Shown here: piece after piece, positions 1-9,576 of the stretch
Numbering within the stretch: position 1 is the stretch's first letter
Layout of the letters: every line of letters begins with the position of its first letter
NCBI RefSeq assembly: GCF_003130585.1
Contig: NZ_QFKX01000007.1
Span: forward strand, 31,578-95,577
Source of the DNA: Brachybacterium endophyticum
GTDB taxonomy: Bacteria > Actinomycetota > Actinomycetes > Actinomycetales > Dermabacteraceae
Length of the DNA: 64,000 nucleotides
Reading direction: 5' to 3'
Position numbers and translations under genes: made by a program
Notes under the pieces: model-generated
Database searches by the model: none
Seen by the model: the letters and a program-made list of their open reading frames with translations, nothing else
Told to the model about the DNA's origin: nothing

Positions 1-1
1 C

Positions 2-670
2 CTGGATGCACGGCGGAAGGATCCCCAGTTCGGGCGCGGCGCGATCCGGGGTCTCGCGGCACCCGAGGCGGCCGGCAACTCGACGACGGGCATGGCGATG
101 GGCGCCCTGCTCGCTCTCGGTCTGCCGGTCTCGGCGACCGCGGCGATCATGCTCGCGGCCTTCCAGCAGTACGGGCTGCAGCCCGGCCCGCTGCTGTTCG
201 ACCGCTCCCCGGACCTGGTGTGGACGCTACTGGCCAGCTTCTTCCTGGCGATGGTCGTGCTGCTGATCATCAACCTGCCCTTCGCCCAGCTGTGGGCGAA
301 GCTGCTGCTGATCCCCAAGCCCTACCTGTACGCCGGGATCACCGTGTTCTGCGGCCTCGGCATCTACGCGACCAGCCCCTCGGTCTCGGACCTCCTCATC
401 CTGCTGGTGATCGGCCTGATCGGCTTCATGATGCGTCTGGCCGACTACCCGCTCGCCCCGCTCATCATCGGAATGGTGCTCGGACCGCTCGCCGAGTCGA
501 GCGTGCGGGAGGCGATCCAGAGTGCTGACGGCAGCCCGCTGGCCCTGTTCGAGGGACCGATCGTCTGGCTGATCTACGCCCTGCTGCTGGCAGCCATCGT
601 CTTCACCGTGGCGACCCGGCTGCTCGACGCGCGCAGCCGACGCCGCCAGAGCTCGCGGACGGAAGGATGA
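2..670 (+). CDS. Tripartite tricarboxylate transporter, TctA-type large permease (C-terminal part)
   Basis: The reading frame is open to the left edge (first full codon at base 2), so only the last 222 residues are visible; the family is about 500 residues long. The fragment begins just before a GxxRGLAAPEAAGNS stretch, which matches the conserved GxxxGVAAPEAANN signature of TctA proteins. Several long hydrophobic segments follow (around residues 40-60, 75-95, 105-135 and 180-205). The protein should be the 12-helix membrane subunit of a secondary transporter that works with a TctC binding protein and a TctB subunit; neither is in the window and they are presumably upstream. It ends in a basic Arg/Ser-rich tail. 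The family is clear; the substrate (citrate or another carboxylate) cannot be told. Confidence 0.85.
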   Translation: MDARRKDPQFGRGAIRGLAAPEAAGNSTTGMAMGALLALGLPVSATAAIMLAAFQQYGLQPGPLLFDRSPDLVWTLLASFFLAMVVLLIINLPFAQLWAKLLLIPKPYLYAGITVFCGLGIYATSPSVSDLLILLVIGLIGFMMRLADYPLAPLIIGMVLGPLAESSVREAIQSADGSPLALFEGPIVWLIYALLLAAIVFTVATRLLDARSRRRQSSRTEG

Positions 671-735
671 CGTCCCGTCGCAGGTGCGTCGGCAGAGGGG
701 TACCCGCAGGGCCTGCCATCCTCTGCCCCGCGCCG

Positions 736-741
736 TAGGCT
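736..741 (+). promoter_or_regulatory. Putative -10 element of a leaderless promoter
   Basis: TAGGCT fits the actinobacterial -10 pattern TAnnnT and lies exactly six bases before the ATG at 748. There is no Shine-Dalgarno sequence between the two. Transcription would start on or next to the A of the start codon. I see no good -35 element. Confidence 0.4.
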
Positions 742-747
742 CGGGAC

Positions 748-1632
748 ATGGATCCGACGACCGAGCTCCGCGAATTCCTGGTCGCGCGCCGCGGCCGCGT
801 GCGGCCCGAGGAGACCGGACTGCCGGCCTTCGGCACCAACCGGCGGGTCGCCGGGCTGCGCCGCGAGGAGGTCGCCCTCCTGGCGGGGATCAGCGTCGAG
901 TACTACACACGGCTCGAACGCGGGCGGGTGGGCTCCGTCTCGGAGGAGGTGCTCGACGGCGTCGCGCGCGCCCTGCAGCTGGGGGAGATCGAGACCGAGC
1001 ACCTGCATCGGCTGGTCCGCGCGACGGGCGCTCGTCCGCGGCGCCCGGCCTCGTCGACGCCCCGCACGCCGACGCTGTCGGCGACCGTGCGTCGCATGCT
1101 CGACATGCTCCCCGCGCCCGCCTTCGTGCGCAACGGGCGCTTCGACGTGGTCGCCGCCAACTCGCTGGGCAGGGCGCTGTACAGCCCGGTGTTCGACGCG
1201 ATGCGGGTGCCGAACACGGCCCGCTTCACCTTCCTGGTCCCCGCGGCCGAGCAGTTCTTCGTGGATCTGCCCGCCGTCCAGAGGAGCTCGGTCTCCTACC
1301 TCCACGGCGAGGCGGGGCGCGATCCCTTCAACAAGGAGCTGCAGGACCTCATCGGGGAGCTCTCCACGCGCTCGGAGCGCTTCCGCGAGCTGTGGGCGGT
1401 CCAGGACGTCGGCGTCCACCGGGCCGGCACCAAGCACCTGCGCCACCCGCTGGTGGGGGAGATGGAGCTGGACTACGAGGCCTTCGAGCTCCCGGCGAGC
1501 CCCGGTCTGCGGCTGAACGTGTACACCGCGGCGCCGGGGACACCCGCGGCCGACGCCCTCGAGGTCCTCGGCAGCTGGGTCGCCGACGGCGTGGACCAGG
1601 GCGGACGGTCGGGGGCTCCCAGCACCCGGTGA
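748..1632 (+). CDS. XRE-family transcriptional regulator with MmyB-like sensor domain
   Basis: A 294-residue protein. Residues about 1-90 form a helix-turn-helix of the XRE type; the stretch GLRREEVALLAGIS followed by YYTRLERG is the hallmark of actinobacterial MmyB-like regulators. Residues about 110-285 match the PAS-like MmyB ligand-binding domain (FDVVAANSLGRAL, then a conserved histidine in KHLRHPLVGEMEL). Family members are usually repressors, often of an adjacent oxidoreductase gene, but none is adjacent here: the left neighbour is the transporter fragment and the right neighbour is a convergent sialidase gene. The start is supported by a -10 box six bases upstream, suggesting leaderless translation. 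Family is certain, target unknown. Confidence 0.88.
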   Translation: MDPTTELREFLVARRGRVRPEETGLPAFGTNRRVAGLRREEVALLAGISVEYYTRLERGRVGSVSEEVLDGVARALQLGEIETEHLHRLVRATGARPRRPASSTPRTPTLSATVRRMLDMLPAPAFVRNGRFDVVAANSLGRALYSPVFDAMRVPNTARFTFLVPAAEQFFVDLPAVQRSSVSYLHGEAGRDPFNKELQDLIGELSTRSERFRELWAVQDVGVHRAGTKHLRHPLVGEMELDYEAFELPASPGLRLNVYTAAPGTPAADALEVLGSWVADGVDQGGRSGAPSTR

Positions 1633-1637
1633 GACCG

Positions 1638-1659
1638 CCGAGGGGCACTCACCCCTCGG
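1638..1659. terminator. Bidirectional terminator hairpin
   Basis: CCGAGGGG and CCCCTCGG form a perfect 8-bp stem with a six-base loop between two convergent genes. The right arm lies over the last codons of the sialidase gene. There is no clear T run. Confidence 0.55.
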
Positions 1660-2890
1660 TGCGAGCTCGCCCGCTGCCTGCGCCCGCGCTGCCCGCTCCC
1701 GCGGTGGCGCTCCTCGCGGCGTCTGCTCTCACGCTCTCCAGCTCCTTCGCCTCCAGGCGTGCGAAGCGGATCTCGGCGGCGTCGACCTCCCAGAGCAGGG
1801 CCACGCCACCGTCCGGCAGGGCCACGACCACGGAGTACTCGCAGGCGCCGGGGGCGAAGACCAGGATCTCCTGCCAGCTCTCGCCGTCGTCGCGGGAGAG
1901 ATGGAGAGTGCCGCGGCGTCGCTCGGCGGGATCCCAGGTGCTCGTCAACCAGAGCTCGCGCGAGCGCGGATCGGAGCCCGGAGCATCGGGGGAGCGCCGG
2001 GCGAGCTGGGCATTGTTGCCCGGGTCCACGAGATCCTCGTCGAGCCCCAGGTGCTGCCAGCTGACCCCGCCGTCCGCGGAGACCGAGCGCCGGCGGTGCC
2101 CGCCCTTGTGGTGATCGCGGGAGCTGAGCAGAAGACGACCGTCCGACAGTTCCGCGATGGTGGTCTCGTCCATCGCGGAGCCGGTCGGCTCACCGCGCTG
2201 CCAGGTCTCCCCGTGATCGTCCGAGAACAGGACGAAGCTGCGCACCGTCTCCGTCGGCGCCTCGACCGCGGTGCCCTCCCGATCGGCCTTCGCGCGAGCG
2301 AGGTCTGCGGGATGCCAGGCGCAGTAGGGCTGGACCAGCCGTCCGCGATGGGTTCCGACCCGCAGCTGGATCCCCGCACCCGAGGTCGCGAAGGCCCCAT
2401 GGGTGGGGAAGGGCTGGGCGGTCGCCGTCAGGGAACGGAAGGTCCACGTGGCGCCGTGGTCGTGAGAGGTGGCCAGGGCGGAGCCGAGCACGTCGCGCGC
2501 GGAGTCGTCGGTGCCCGGCACGGCATCCCAGAAACCGCGGTCCTTCGCCCGGGTGTGGAACAGGTGGACGGTGCCGGTGTCACGGTCCACGATCAGGCTG
2601 GGGTCGGTCGACCAGATACGGGCCTCGCGCTCGGGCGGTCGCAGCGGCTCGATCGGGCCCCAGGACTCCCCGCCGTCGCTCGAGCGGCGCAGGAACAGGC
2701 CCGTCGGGTCGGGGACGTCGTTCCAGCTGTCGCGGCCGTCGAAGACGGCCAGCAGGCTGCCGTCCTCGAGCGCCGCCAGGGCGCAGATGCGGTAGGCCGG
2801 CATCGGCCCTTCGCCACCGCGGGCGAGGACGCGGTACGGGGCGCCGCCCGCGGGATCCCGGACCACGGGCAGGGAGGTGGGAGTTGTCAT
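1649..2890 (-). CDS. nanH: Sialidase (exo-alpha-sialidase, BNR/Asp-box family), no signal peptide
   Basis: A 413-residue protein and last gene of the sialic-acid operon. It should release terminal sialic acid from sialosides. Five Asp-box repeats (SxDxGxxW) are visible: SSDGGESW, SHDHGATW, SDDHGETW, SADGGVSW and SRDDGESW, as expected for a six-bladed sialidase propeller. The N-terminal FRIP/YRIP motif reads YRIC (residues 33-36): the catalytic-pocket arginine is kept but proline is replaced by cysteine. No signal peptide, membrane anchor or carbohydrate-binding module is seen, so it should act in the cytoplasm, perhaps on imported sialyl-oligosaccharides. The ATG at 2890 is chosen because AGGAG sits nine bases upstream; a longer frame has no such support. 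It starts 19 bases after nanE. Confidence 0.85.
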   Translation of the reverse strand: MTTPTSLPVVRDPAGGAPYRVLARGGEGPMPAYRICALAALEDGSLLAVFDGRDSWNDVPDPTGLFLRRSSDGGESWGPIEPLRPPEREARIWSTDPSLIVDRDTGTVHLFHTRAKDRGFWDAVPGTDDSARDVLGSALATSHDHGATWTFRSLTATAQPFPTHGAFATSGAGIQLRVGTHRGRLVQPYCAWHPADLARAKADREGTAVEAPTETVRSFVLFSDDHGETWQRGEPTGSAMDETTIAELSDGRLLLSSRDHHKGGHRRRSVSADGGVSWQHLGLDEDLVDPGNNAQLARRSPDAPGSDPRSRELWLTSTWDPAERRRGTLHLSRDDGESWQEILVFAPGACEYSVVVALPDGGVALLWEVDAAEIRFARLEAKELESVRADAARSATAGAGSAGAGSGRARTEG

Positions 2891-2909
2891 CGCGAAGAGC
2901 TCCTGCGGA

Positions 2910-3593
2910 TCAGCCGCGCACGGCGTCGCGGAACCAGGTGGTGATCGTGGTGGGATGCGTGATCGCGGTGCCGACGACGACCGCGAAGGCGCCCGCGTCG
3001 GCGCAGGCGGCCGCCTGGGCGGGGGTGTGCACGCGGCCCTCGGCCACGAGCACGGAGGCCTCCGGCAGCTTCTCGGCGAGTTCGTTGAGCAGGGCGAGAT
3101 CGGGACCCTCGACCTTCGCGCGGGCATCGGTGTACCCCGAGAGGGTGGTGCCCACGATCTCCGCGCCCGCGGCGGCCGCCTCCAGAGCGGAGTCCACGCT
3201 GTCGCAGTCGGCCATGATCGGGCCCTCGAAGCCGCTCTCGCGGACCCCGGCCACGGTCTCGGCGAAGCTGCGATGGTCGGGACGCGGCCGACGCGTGCCG
3301 TCGAGCGCGAGGATGTCCGCTCCCGCCTCGATCACGGCCAGGCAGTGATCGAGCGTGGGAGTGATGAACACGCCCTCGGCGCCGTCCTTCCAGATGCCGA
3401 TGACCGGGACGTCCACGGCCTCCTTCACCTGGCGGATGTCCTCGAGGCCCTGGGCGCGCACGGCGACCGCGCCGCCCTCCTGGACCGCGGCGGCGACCTG
3501 GGCCATCGTGCGCGGATCGCGCATGGGCTCACCGGGGTACGCCTGGCAGGAGACGATCAGCTCGCCCTTCAGAGCGGCGACGAGAGGATGCAT
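2910..3593 (-). CDS. nanE: N-acetylmannosamine-6-phosphate 2-epimerase
   Basis: A 227-residue TIM-barrel protein of the NanE family, which converts ManNAc-6-phosphate to GlcNAc-6-phosphate. Family stretches are SCQAYPGEPMRDP near the start, VPVIGIWKDG and VFITPT in the first third, ILALDGTRRPRP (the aspartate region of the active site) and IMADCDS in the middle, and VVVGTAITHP at the end. Length is normal for the family. The ATG at 3593 has AAGGA eight bases upstream. It lies between the ROK kinase (47-base gap) and the sialidase (19-base gap), so it forms the second enzymatic step after the kinase in the same operon. Confidence 0.93.
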   Translation of the reverse strand: MHPLVAALKGELIVSCQAYPGEPMRDPRTMAQVAAAVQEGGAVAVRAQGLEDIRQVKEAVDVPVIGIWKDGAEGVFITPTLDHCLAVIEAGADILALDGTRRPRPDHRSFAETVAGVRESGFEGPIMADCDSVDSALEAAAAGAEIVGTTLSGYTDARAKVEGPDLALLNELAEKLPEASVLVAEGRVHTPAQAAACADAGAFAVVVGTAITHPTTITTWFRDAVRG

Positions 3594-3640
3594 GGCGGGG
3601 TCCTTCCGGAGAGAGGTGGGGGAGCGAGAACGGCCGCGGG

Positions 3641-4621
3641 TCAGTCGATGGCCCAGGCGGCCGCTCCGAGGAGCGCGGCCCGGGAGCCGGCGCGGGCGGG
3701 GAGCACCGGCGTGCTCGCGACCACGTCCATGGCCTCGCGCGCGACCCCGCGATGGAGGGCATCCTCCCAGACGTCGCTCGCTCCGACCACGCCGCCCGCG
3801 AGGGCGACGGCCTCGACGTCCAGCACGTTCAGCAGCGAGCCGATCACGCGGCCCGTCGCGGTGCCGGCGAGCTCGTAGGCATCGCGGGCGGGCCCTGCCG
3901 CGGTTCGCGCAGCGGCGGCGAGTGCGCGTCCGTCGGCGCAGTGGGCCGGCTCGGCGCCCAGGCGGGAGGCGAGGGCGAGGATCCCCGGGCCGGAGGCGAG
4001 GCCCTCGAGGTGGCCGGTGCGCCCGCAGGTGCAGGGAACCCCGTCGGCCTCGGGGACGGTGACGTGGCCGACGTGGCCGGCGGCGCCGCGGGAGCCCGTG
4101 ATCGGGGCGCCCCCGATGACCTGCGCACCGCCGATGCCCGTCCCGACCGCGACCAGCAGCAGCGACGCGGCCTCGCGGCCGACGCCGAACAGGGCCTCGC
4201 CCAGGCCGTGGGCGTGGACGTCGTTCATCGCCCTCGTCGGCACGCCGAAGCGCTCGGCGAAGGCCGGGGCGATCGCGGTGCCGGGCCACCCGGGCAGCGA
4301 CGAGGTCGCATGCGTGATGAGGCCGTGCTCGACGTCCACGACGCCGGCGGAGGACAGCCCCACGGCGACGGGTCCCGCGCTCCCGGAGCTCGCGCGCTCG
4401 CCGGCCTCGAGGGCCGCACCGAGGACCGCCGATGCTCCGTCCCGTGCGGGGGTCGCGACGGTGACCTCGGAGGTCACCTCGGCCGACGAGCGGTCGGCCG
4501 CGATCCGCACCAGCGCCGCCGTGGTCTTGGTCCCGCCGATGTCGAGGGCGAGGACCTCGGCGAGGTCCCCGTCCGGGCCGCGGACCTCGGCCCCGGGGGC
4601 TGCGGGATCAGCGTGCCGCAT
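3641..4621 (-). CDS. nanK: ROK-family sugar kinase, probable N-acetylmannosamine kinase
   Basis: A 326-residue ROK kinase. The N-terminal phosphate-binding motif is LALDIGGTKTTAALV, and the ROK signature region contains GAAGHVGHVTV with its conserved histidine. The zinc-binding motif usually reads CxCGxxGCxE; here it is CTCGRTGHLE, with the third cysteine replaced by histidine, which could still bind metal. The Gly-rich GTGIGGA segment and the C-terminal LAGGVVGAS are also typical. The ATG at 4621 overlaps the end of the upstream lyase gene by 14 bases, so the two are probably translationally coupled. Placement between nanA-type and nanE-type genes indicates ManNAc as substrate. ROK kinases cannot be assigned by sequence alone, so this rests on context. 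Confidence 0.87.
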   Translation of the reverse strand: MRHADPAAPGAEVRGPDGDLAEVLALDIGGTKTTAALVRIAADRSSAEVTSEVTVATPARDGASAVLGAALEAGERASSGSAGPVAVGLSSAGVVDVEHGLITHATSSLPGWPGTAIAPAFAERFGVPTRAMNDVHAHGLGEALFGVGREAASLLLVAVGTGIGGAQVIGGAPITGSRGAAGHVGHVTVPEADGVPCTCGRTGHLEGLASGPGILALASRLGAEPAHCADGRALAAAARTAAGPARDAYELAGTATGRVIGSLLNVLDVEAVALAGGVVGASDVWEDALHRGVAREAMDVVASTPVLPARAGSRAALLGAAAWAID

Positions 4622-5564
4622 CCAGCAGTCCCGCCTCGGAGAGGATGGTGCGGATGCGGCCCACGGCGTCGCCCTCGATGGGGGACATCGGCAGCGACAT
4701 GGTGTTGGTGCTGAAGACACCGAGCTCGCGCAGGGCGGTCTTGAACGCTCCCACGCCGGCCGCCGGGCCCACCTTGCCCACGGGCTGGAAGACGATCTCC
4801 ATCAGAGCGGCCAGGCGGTCCTGCTCCGTGCGCACGGTCTCCCAGTCGCCCGCCCGGGCAGCACGGTCCATGCGCACGTACCCGGCGGGGTCCACGTTGC
4901 CCAGGCCGGGGACGGAGCCGTCGGCCCCGGAGAGGTAGGCGCCGTCGACGACGACCTCGTGACCCGTCAGCAGCGTCAGCGGGGAGCCCGCGGCACGGTT
5001 CTTCGCGGCCAGGCGGCGGAAGGAGACGTCGTCACCGCTGGAGTCCTTGACCCCGGTGATCGCGCCGTCGGCGGCGAGCTCCAGGAGCTGCTCGGCGGCG
5101 AGCTTGAGGTGCACGCACACCGGGATGTCGTAGGCCCACACCGGCACCGAGGCCGCCTCGCCGATCGCGCGGAAGTGGGTGCCCACCTCCTCGGGCCCGG
5201 TGATCGCGTAGAACGGCGCGGTGGCGACGACACCGTCGATCGCGTGCTTCTCGGCCTCGCGCACGTGGGCGATCACCCGGTGGGTCTCCGTGTCGATGAC
5301 GCCTGCGAGGACCGGGACCTGGCCGGCCACGGTCCCGACGACGGTCTCCAGGATCTTCTCGCGCATGGCGTCGTCCCAGAAGGCGACCTCGCCGCTCGAG
5401 CCGAGGGCGAAGAGGCCGTCGACGCCGGCCTCCAGCTGGCGCGCGATCAGGCGCTCGAGGCTGGGGACGTCGAGCTCTCCCTCGGCGGTCAGCGGGGTGA
5501 GGATCGGCGGGACGACTCCGCGCAGACGGGTGGCGTCGGCAGCGGTCGTGGAAGCGGTGGTCAT
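4608..5564 (-). CDS. nanA: N-acetylneuraminate lyase-type aldolase (DapA/NanA superfamily)
   Basis: A 318-residue class I aldolase of the dihydrodipicolinate synthase/N-acetylneuraminate lyase superfamily. The carboxylate-binding motif GSSGE is at residues 55-59, the catalytic tyrosine is in AYDIP (Tyr145) and the Schiff-base lysine is in GVKDSSGD (Lys173). The family cleaves Neu5Ac to ManNAc and pyruvate, but other 2-keto acids are also possible substrates; the neighbours nanK, nanE and sialidase make sialic acid much the most likely. The ATG at 5564 has AAGGAG six bases upstream, better than an upstream ATG in the same frame. It lies 50 bases after the transporter ATPase gene and overlaps the kinase gene. 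Confidence 0.87.
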   Translation of the reverse strand: MTTASTTAADATRLRGVVPPILTPLTAEGELDVPSLERLIARQLEAGVDGLFALGSSGEVAFWDDAMREKILETVVGTVAGQVPVLAGVIDTETHRVIAHVREAEKHAIDGVVATAPFYAITGPEEVGTHFRAIGEAASVPVWAYDIPVCVHLKLAAEQLLELAADGAITGVKDSSGDDVSFRRLAAKNRAAGSPLTLLTGHEVVVDGAYLSGADGSVPGLGNVDPAGYVRMDRAARAGDWETVRTEQDRLAALMEIVFQPVGKVGPAAGVGAFKTALRELGVFSTNTMSLPMSPIEGDAVGRIRTILSEAGLLDAAR

Positions 5565-5614
5565 GGGGGCTCCTTCGGGAGAGTCGGTGGCGTGCAGGGG
5601 GACCCGGGCGCTGC

Positions 5615-6441
5615 TCACAGCAGCGTCGGGGCCGCGGCGAGCAGGGAGCGGGTGTAGGAGTCCTCGGCATCGGTGAAGATGCGCTCGGCCGGACCGTGCT
5701 CGACGGCGCGGCCGCGGTTCATCACCAGGATGTCGTCGGAGACGAAGCGGACGGTGGAGATGTCGTGGGAGATGAACACCAGTCCCAGTCCGAGCTCCTG
5801 CTTGAGATCCATGAGCAGGTTCAGCACCTGCGCACGGACCGAGACGTCCAGGGCGCTCGTGGGCTCGTCGGCCACGATCACGTCCGGACGAAGGGTGAGG
5901 GCGCGGGCGATCGCCACGCGCTGACGCTGACCGCCGGAGATCTGCCGGGGCAGGACGTCCAGGGCGGAGGCCGGCAGGCCCACCTGGTGCACGAGCTCGG
6001 TGACCGTGCGCAGGCGCTCCTGCTCGGTGCCGATGCCGTGCACACGCAGCGGATCCATGAGGGCCTCGCGGACGGGCAGGCGGGGGTTCAGCGCGGTCGC
6101 AGGGTCCTGGAAGATCACCGAGACGGTGCGTCCCAGCTGCTTGCGGGCCGCCCGGGAGCGCCCCAGCGGGCGGCCGTCGAACAGCACCTCGCCGCTGCTG
6201 ACCTTCTGCAGGCCGATCATCACGCGGGCCAGCGTGGACTTGCCGGATCCGGACTCGCCGACGATCCCGAGGACCTGCCCGCGCTCCACGCTCACGCTGA
6301 TGCCGTCGACGGCGCGGATGGTGTCGGGACGCAGCAGCGATCCGGTGCGCAGCCGGTGCACGACGTGCACGTCGCGCAGCTCGATCACGGGGCCACCGGT
6401 GCGATCTGTGCGATCCCCTGCGGCGGGCGTCACGGTGACGC

Positions 6442-6445
<4 letters not shown>
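5615..6445 (-). CDS. Peptide/sialic-acid-type ABC transporter, ATP-binding protein (DppF/OppF-like)
   Basis: A 276-residue nucleotide-binding subunit. Walker A is GESGSGKST, the signature is ISGGQRQR, Walker B is VIVADEPTSALD and the switch histidine is in FISHD. It begins with ELRDVHVVHRLR, typical of DppF/OppF proteins, though the C-terminal oligopeptide domain is short. Its start codon overlaps the stop of the fused permease-ATPase gene (ATGA). It should form the second half of an ATPase heterodimer with the ATPase domain of that fusion. No separate promoter is seen. Substrate is inferred from the operon to be sialic acid or a sialoside. Confidence 0.92.
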
Positions 6446-8499
<2,054 letters not shown>

Positions 8500-8500
8500 G

Positions 8501-9466
8501 TCAGATGCTCCTGATCCGGGGATTGACGAGGACGTACAGCAGGTCCACGAGGATGTTCACGACGATGAACGCGATCGCGACGGTGAGGGTGACGCCCTGG
8601 ACGAGGAAGACGTCGTTGCGTTTGACGCCGTCGAGGATCAGCTGGCCCATGGCCTGGATGTTGAAGATGATCTCGATGATCACCGCCCCGCCCATCAGGT
8701 ATCCCACCCGCAGACCGAGCACGGTGATCGGGGTGATCAGGGCATTGCGCAGCACGTTGCGACTCACCACGACCGGGTAGGGGACGCCGGCGCCGACGGC
8801 CGTGCGCACGTAGTCGCGGTCGAGCTCCTCGACCATGGCCGTGCGCACCACGCGGGTCAGCGAGCCGGCGACGGGCACGCCCAGCGCGACCGCCGGCAGG
8901 ATCACGTTGTGGGCCCAGGTGGCCGGATCGGTCAGGGGGCTGACCCACTGACTGACCAGCGCCGGGAAGGCTCCCCAGCCGCCGGGCACCTGGCCCAGCC
9001 ATTGGATGAGCAGGATCGCCAGCCAGAACGAGGGGGTGGCGAGCGAGGCGACCGAGAGCACGCGGATCACCTGGTCGACCCAGCGGTCGCGGAACAGGGC
9101 AGCGAGCACGCCGAGGACCGCGGCCAGCACGATCGCGAAGGCCAGTCCCAGGAAGGTCAGCTGCAGCGTGATCGGGAAGGCCTTGGCGACCACGTCCGTC
9201 ACCGGCGTGTTGCCGCTGGTGGTCCCGAGGTCCCCGTGGAGCATCCCGCCCAGGAAGCGCATGTAGCGCACCAGCAGGGGATCATCGAGGCCGTTGGCCT
9301 GGCGGTACTGCGCGAGGGCCTCGGGGGAGGCGGACTCGCCGAGAGCGAGACGCGCGGGATCCGAGGGGGAGAACGACATCACGACGAAGACGAGCAGCGT
9401 GACACCGAGGATCATCAGCGGCAGCGAGATCAGTCGCCGGCCGATGAGGCGGATGAGCGAGGACAA
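8501..9466 (-). CDS. ABC transporter permease (DppB-like)
   Basis: A 321-residue integral membrane protein of the DppB/OppB family: an N-terminal helix after RLIGRRLISLPL, a periplasmic-type loop with DPARLALG and the sequence GLDDPLLVRY, then five further helices with the EAA loop (LDRDYVRTAVGAGVPYPVV) near residue 220. The start codon is TTG at 9466; GGAGG lies five bases upstream and no in-frame ATG fits the family N-terminus better. It follows the binding-protein gene after a gap of 110 bases and is separated from the fused subunit by one base. It pairs with the permease half of that fusion to form the membrane channel. Confidence 0.93.
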   Translation of the reverse strand: MSSLIRLIGRRLISLPLMILGVTLLVFVVMSFSPSDPARLALGESASPEALAQYRQANGLDDPLLVRYMRFLGGMLHGDLGTTSGNTPVTDVVAKAFPITLQLTFLGLAFAIVLAAVLGVLAALFRDRWVDQVIRVLSVASLATPSFWLAILLIQWLGQVPGGWGAFPALVSQWVSPLTDPATWAHNVILPAVALGVPVAGSLTRVVRTAMVEELDRDYVRTAVGAGVPYPVVVSRNVLRNALITPITVLGLRVGYLMGGAVIIEIIFNIQAMGQLILDGVKRNDVFLVQGVTLTVAIAFIVVNILVDLLYVLVNPRIRSI

Positions 9467-9576
9467 CGGTTCCTCCAGGCGTGCCGGGAGCGGACAGCGG
9501 ACGGGGACGGGCGGGCGGCGGGGCGGAGCACCGGGGGAAGCAGGGCATCAGGGGAGGGGCTCCGACCCGCCGCGCC

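Noticed and set aside
2891..3127. Longer N-terminus for the sialidase (would give 492 residues and could hide a signal peptide)
   Set aside because: The extra text is antisense to nothing but overlaps nanE in another frame, is Arg/Pro/Ser-rich without a hydrophobic core, and the AGGAG site supports ATG 2890.
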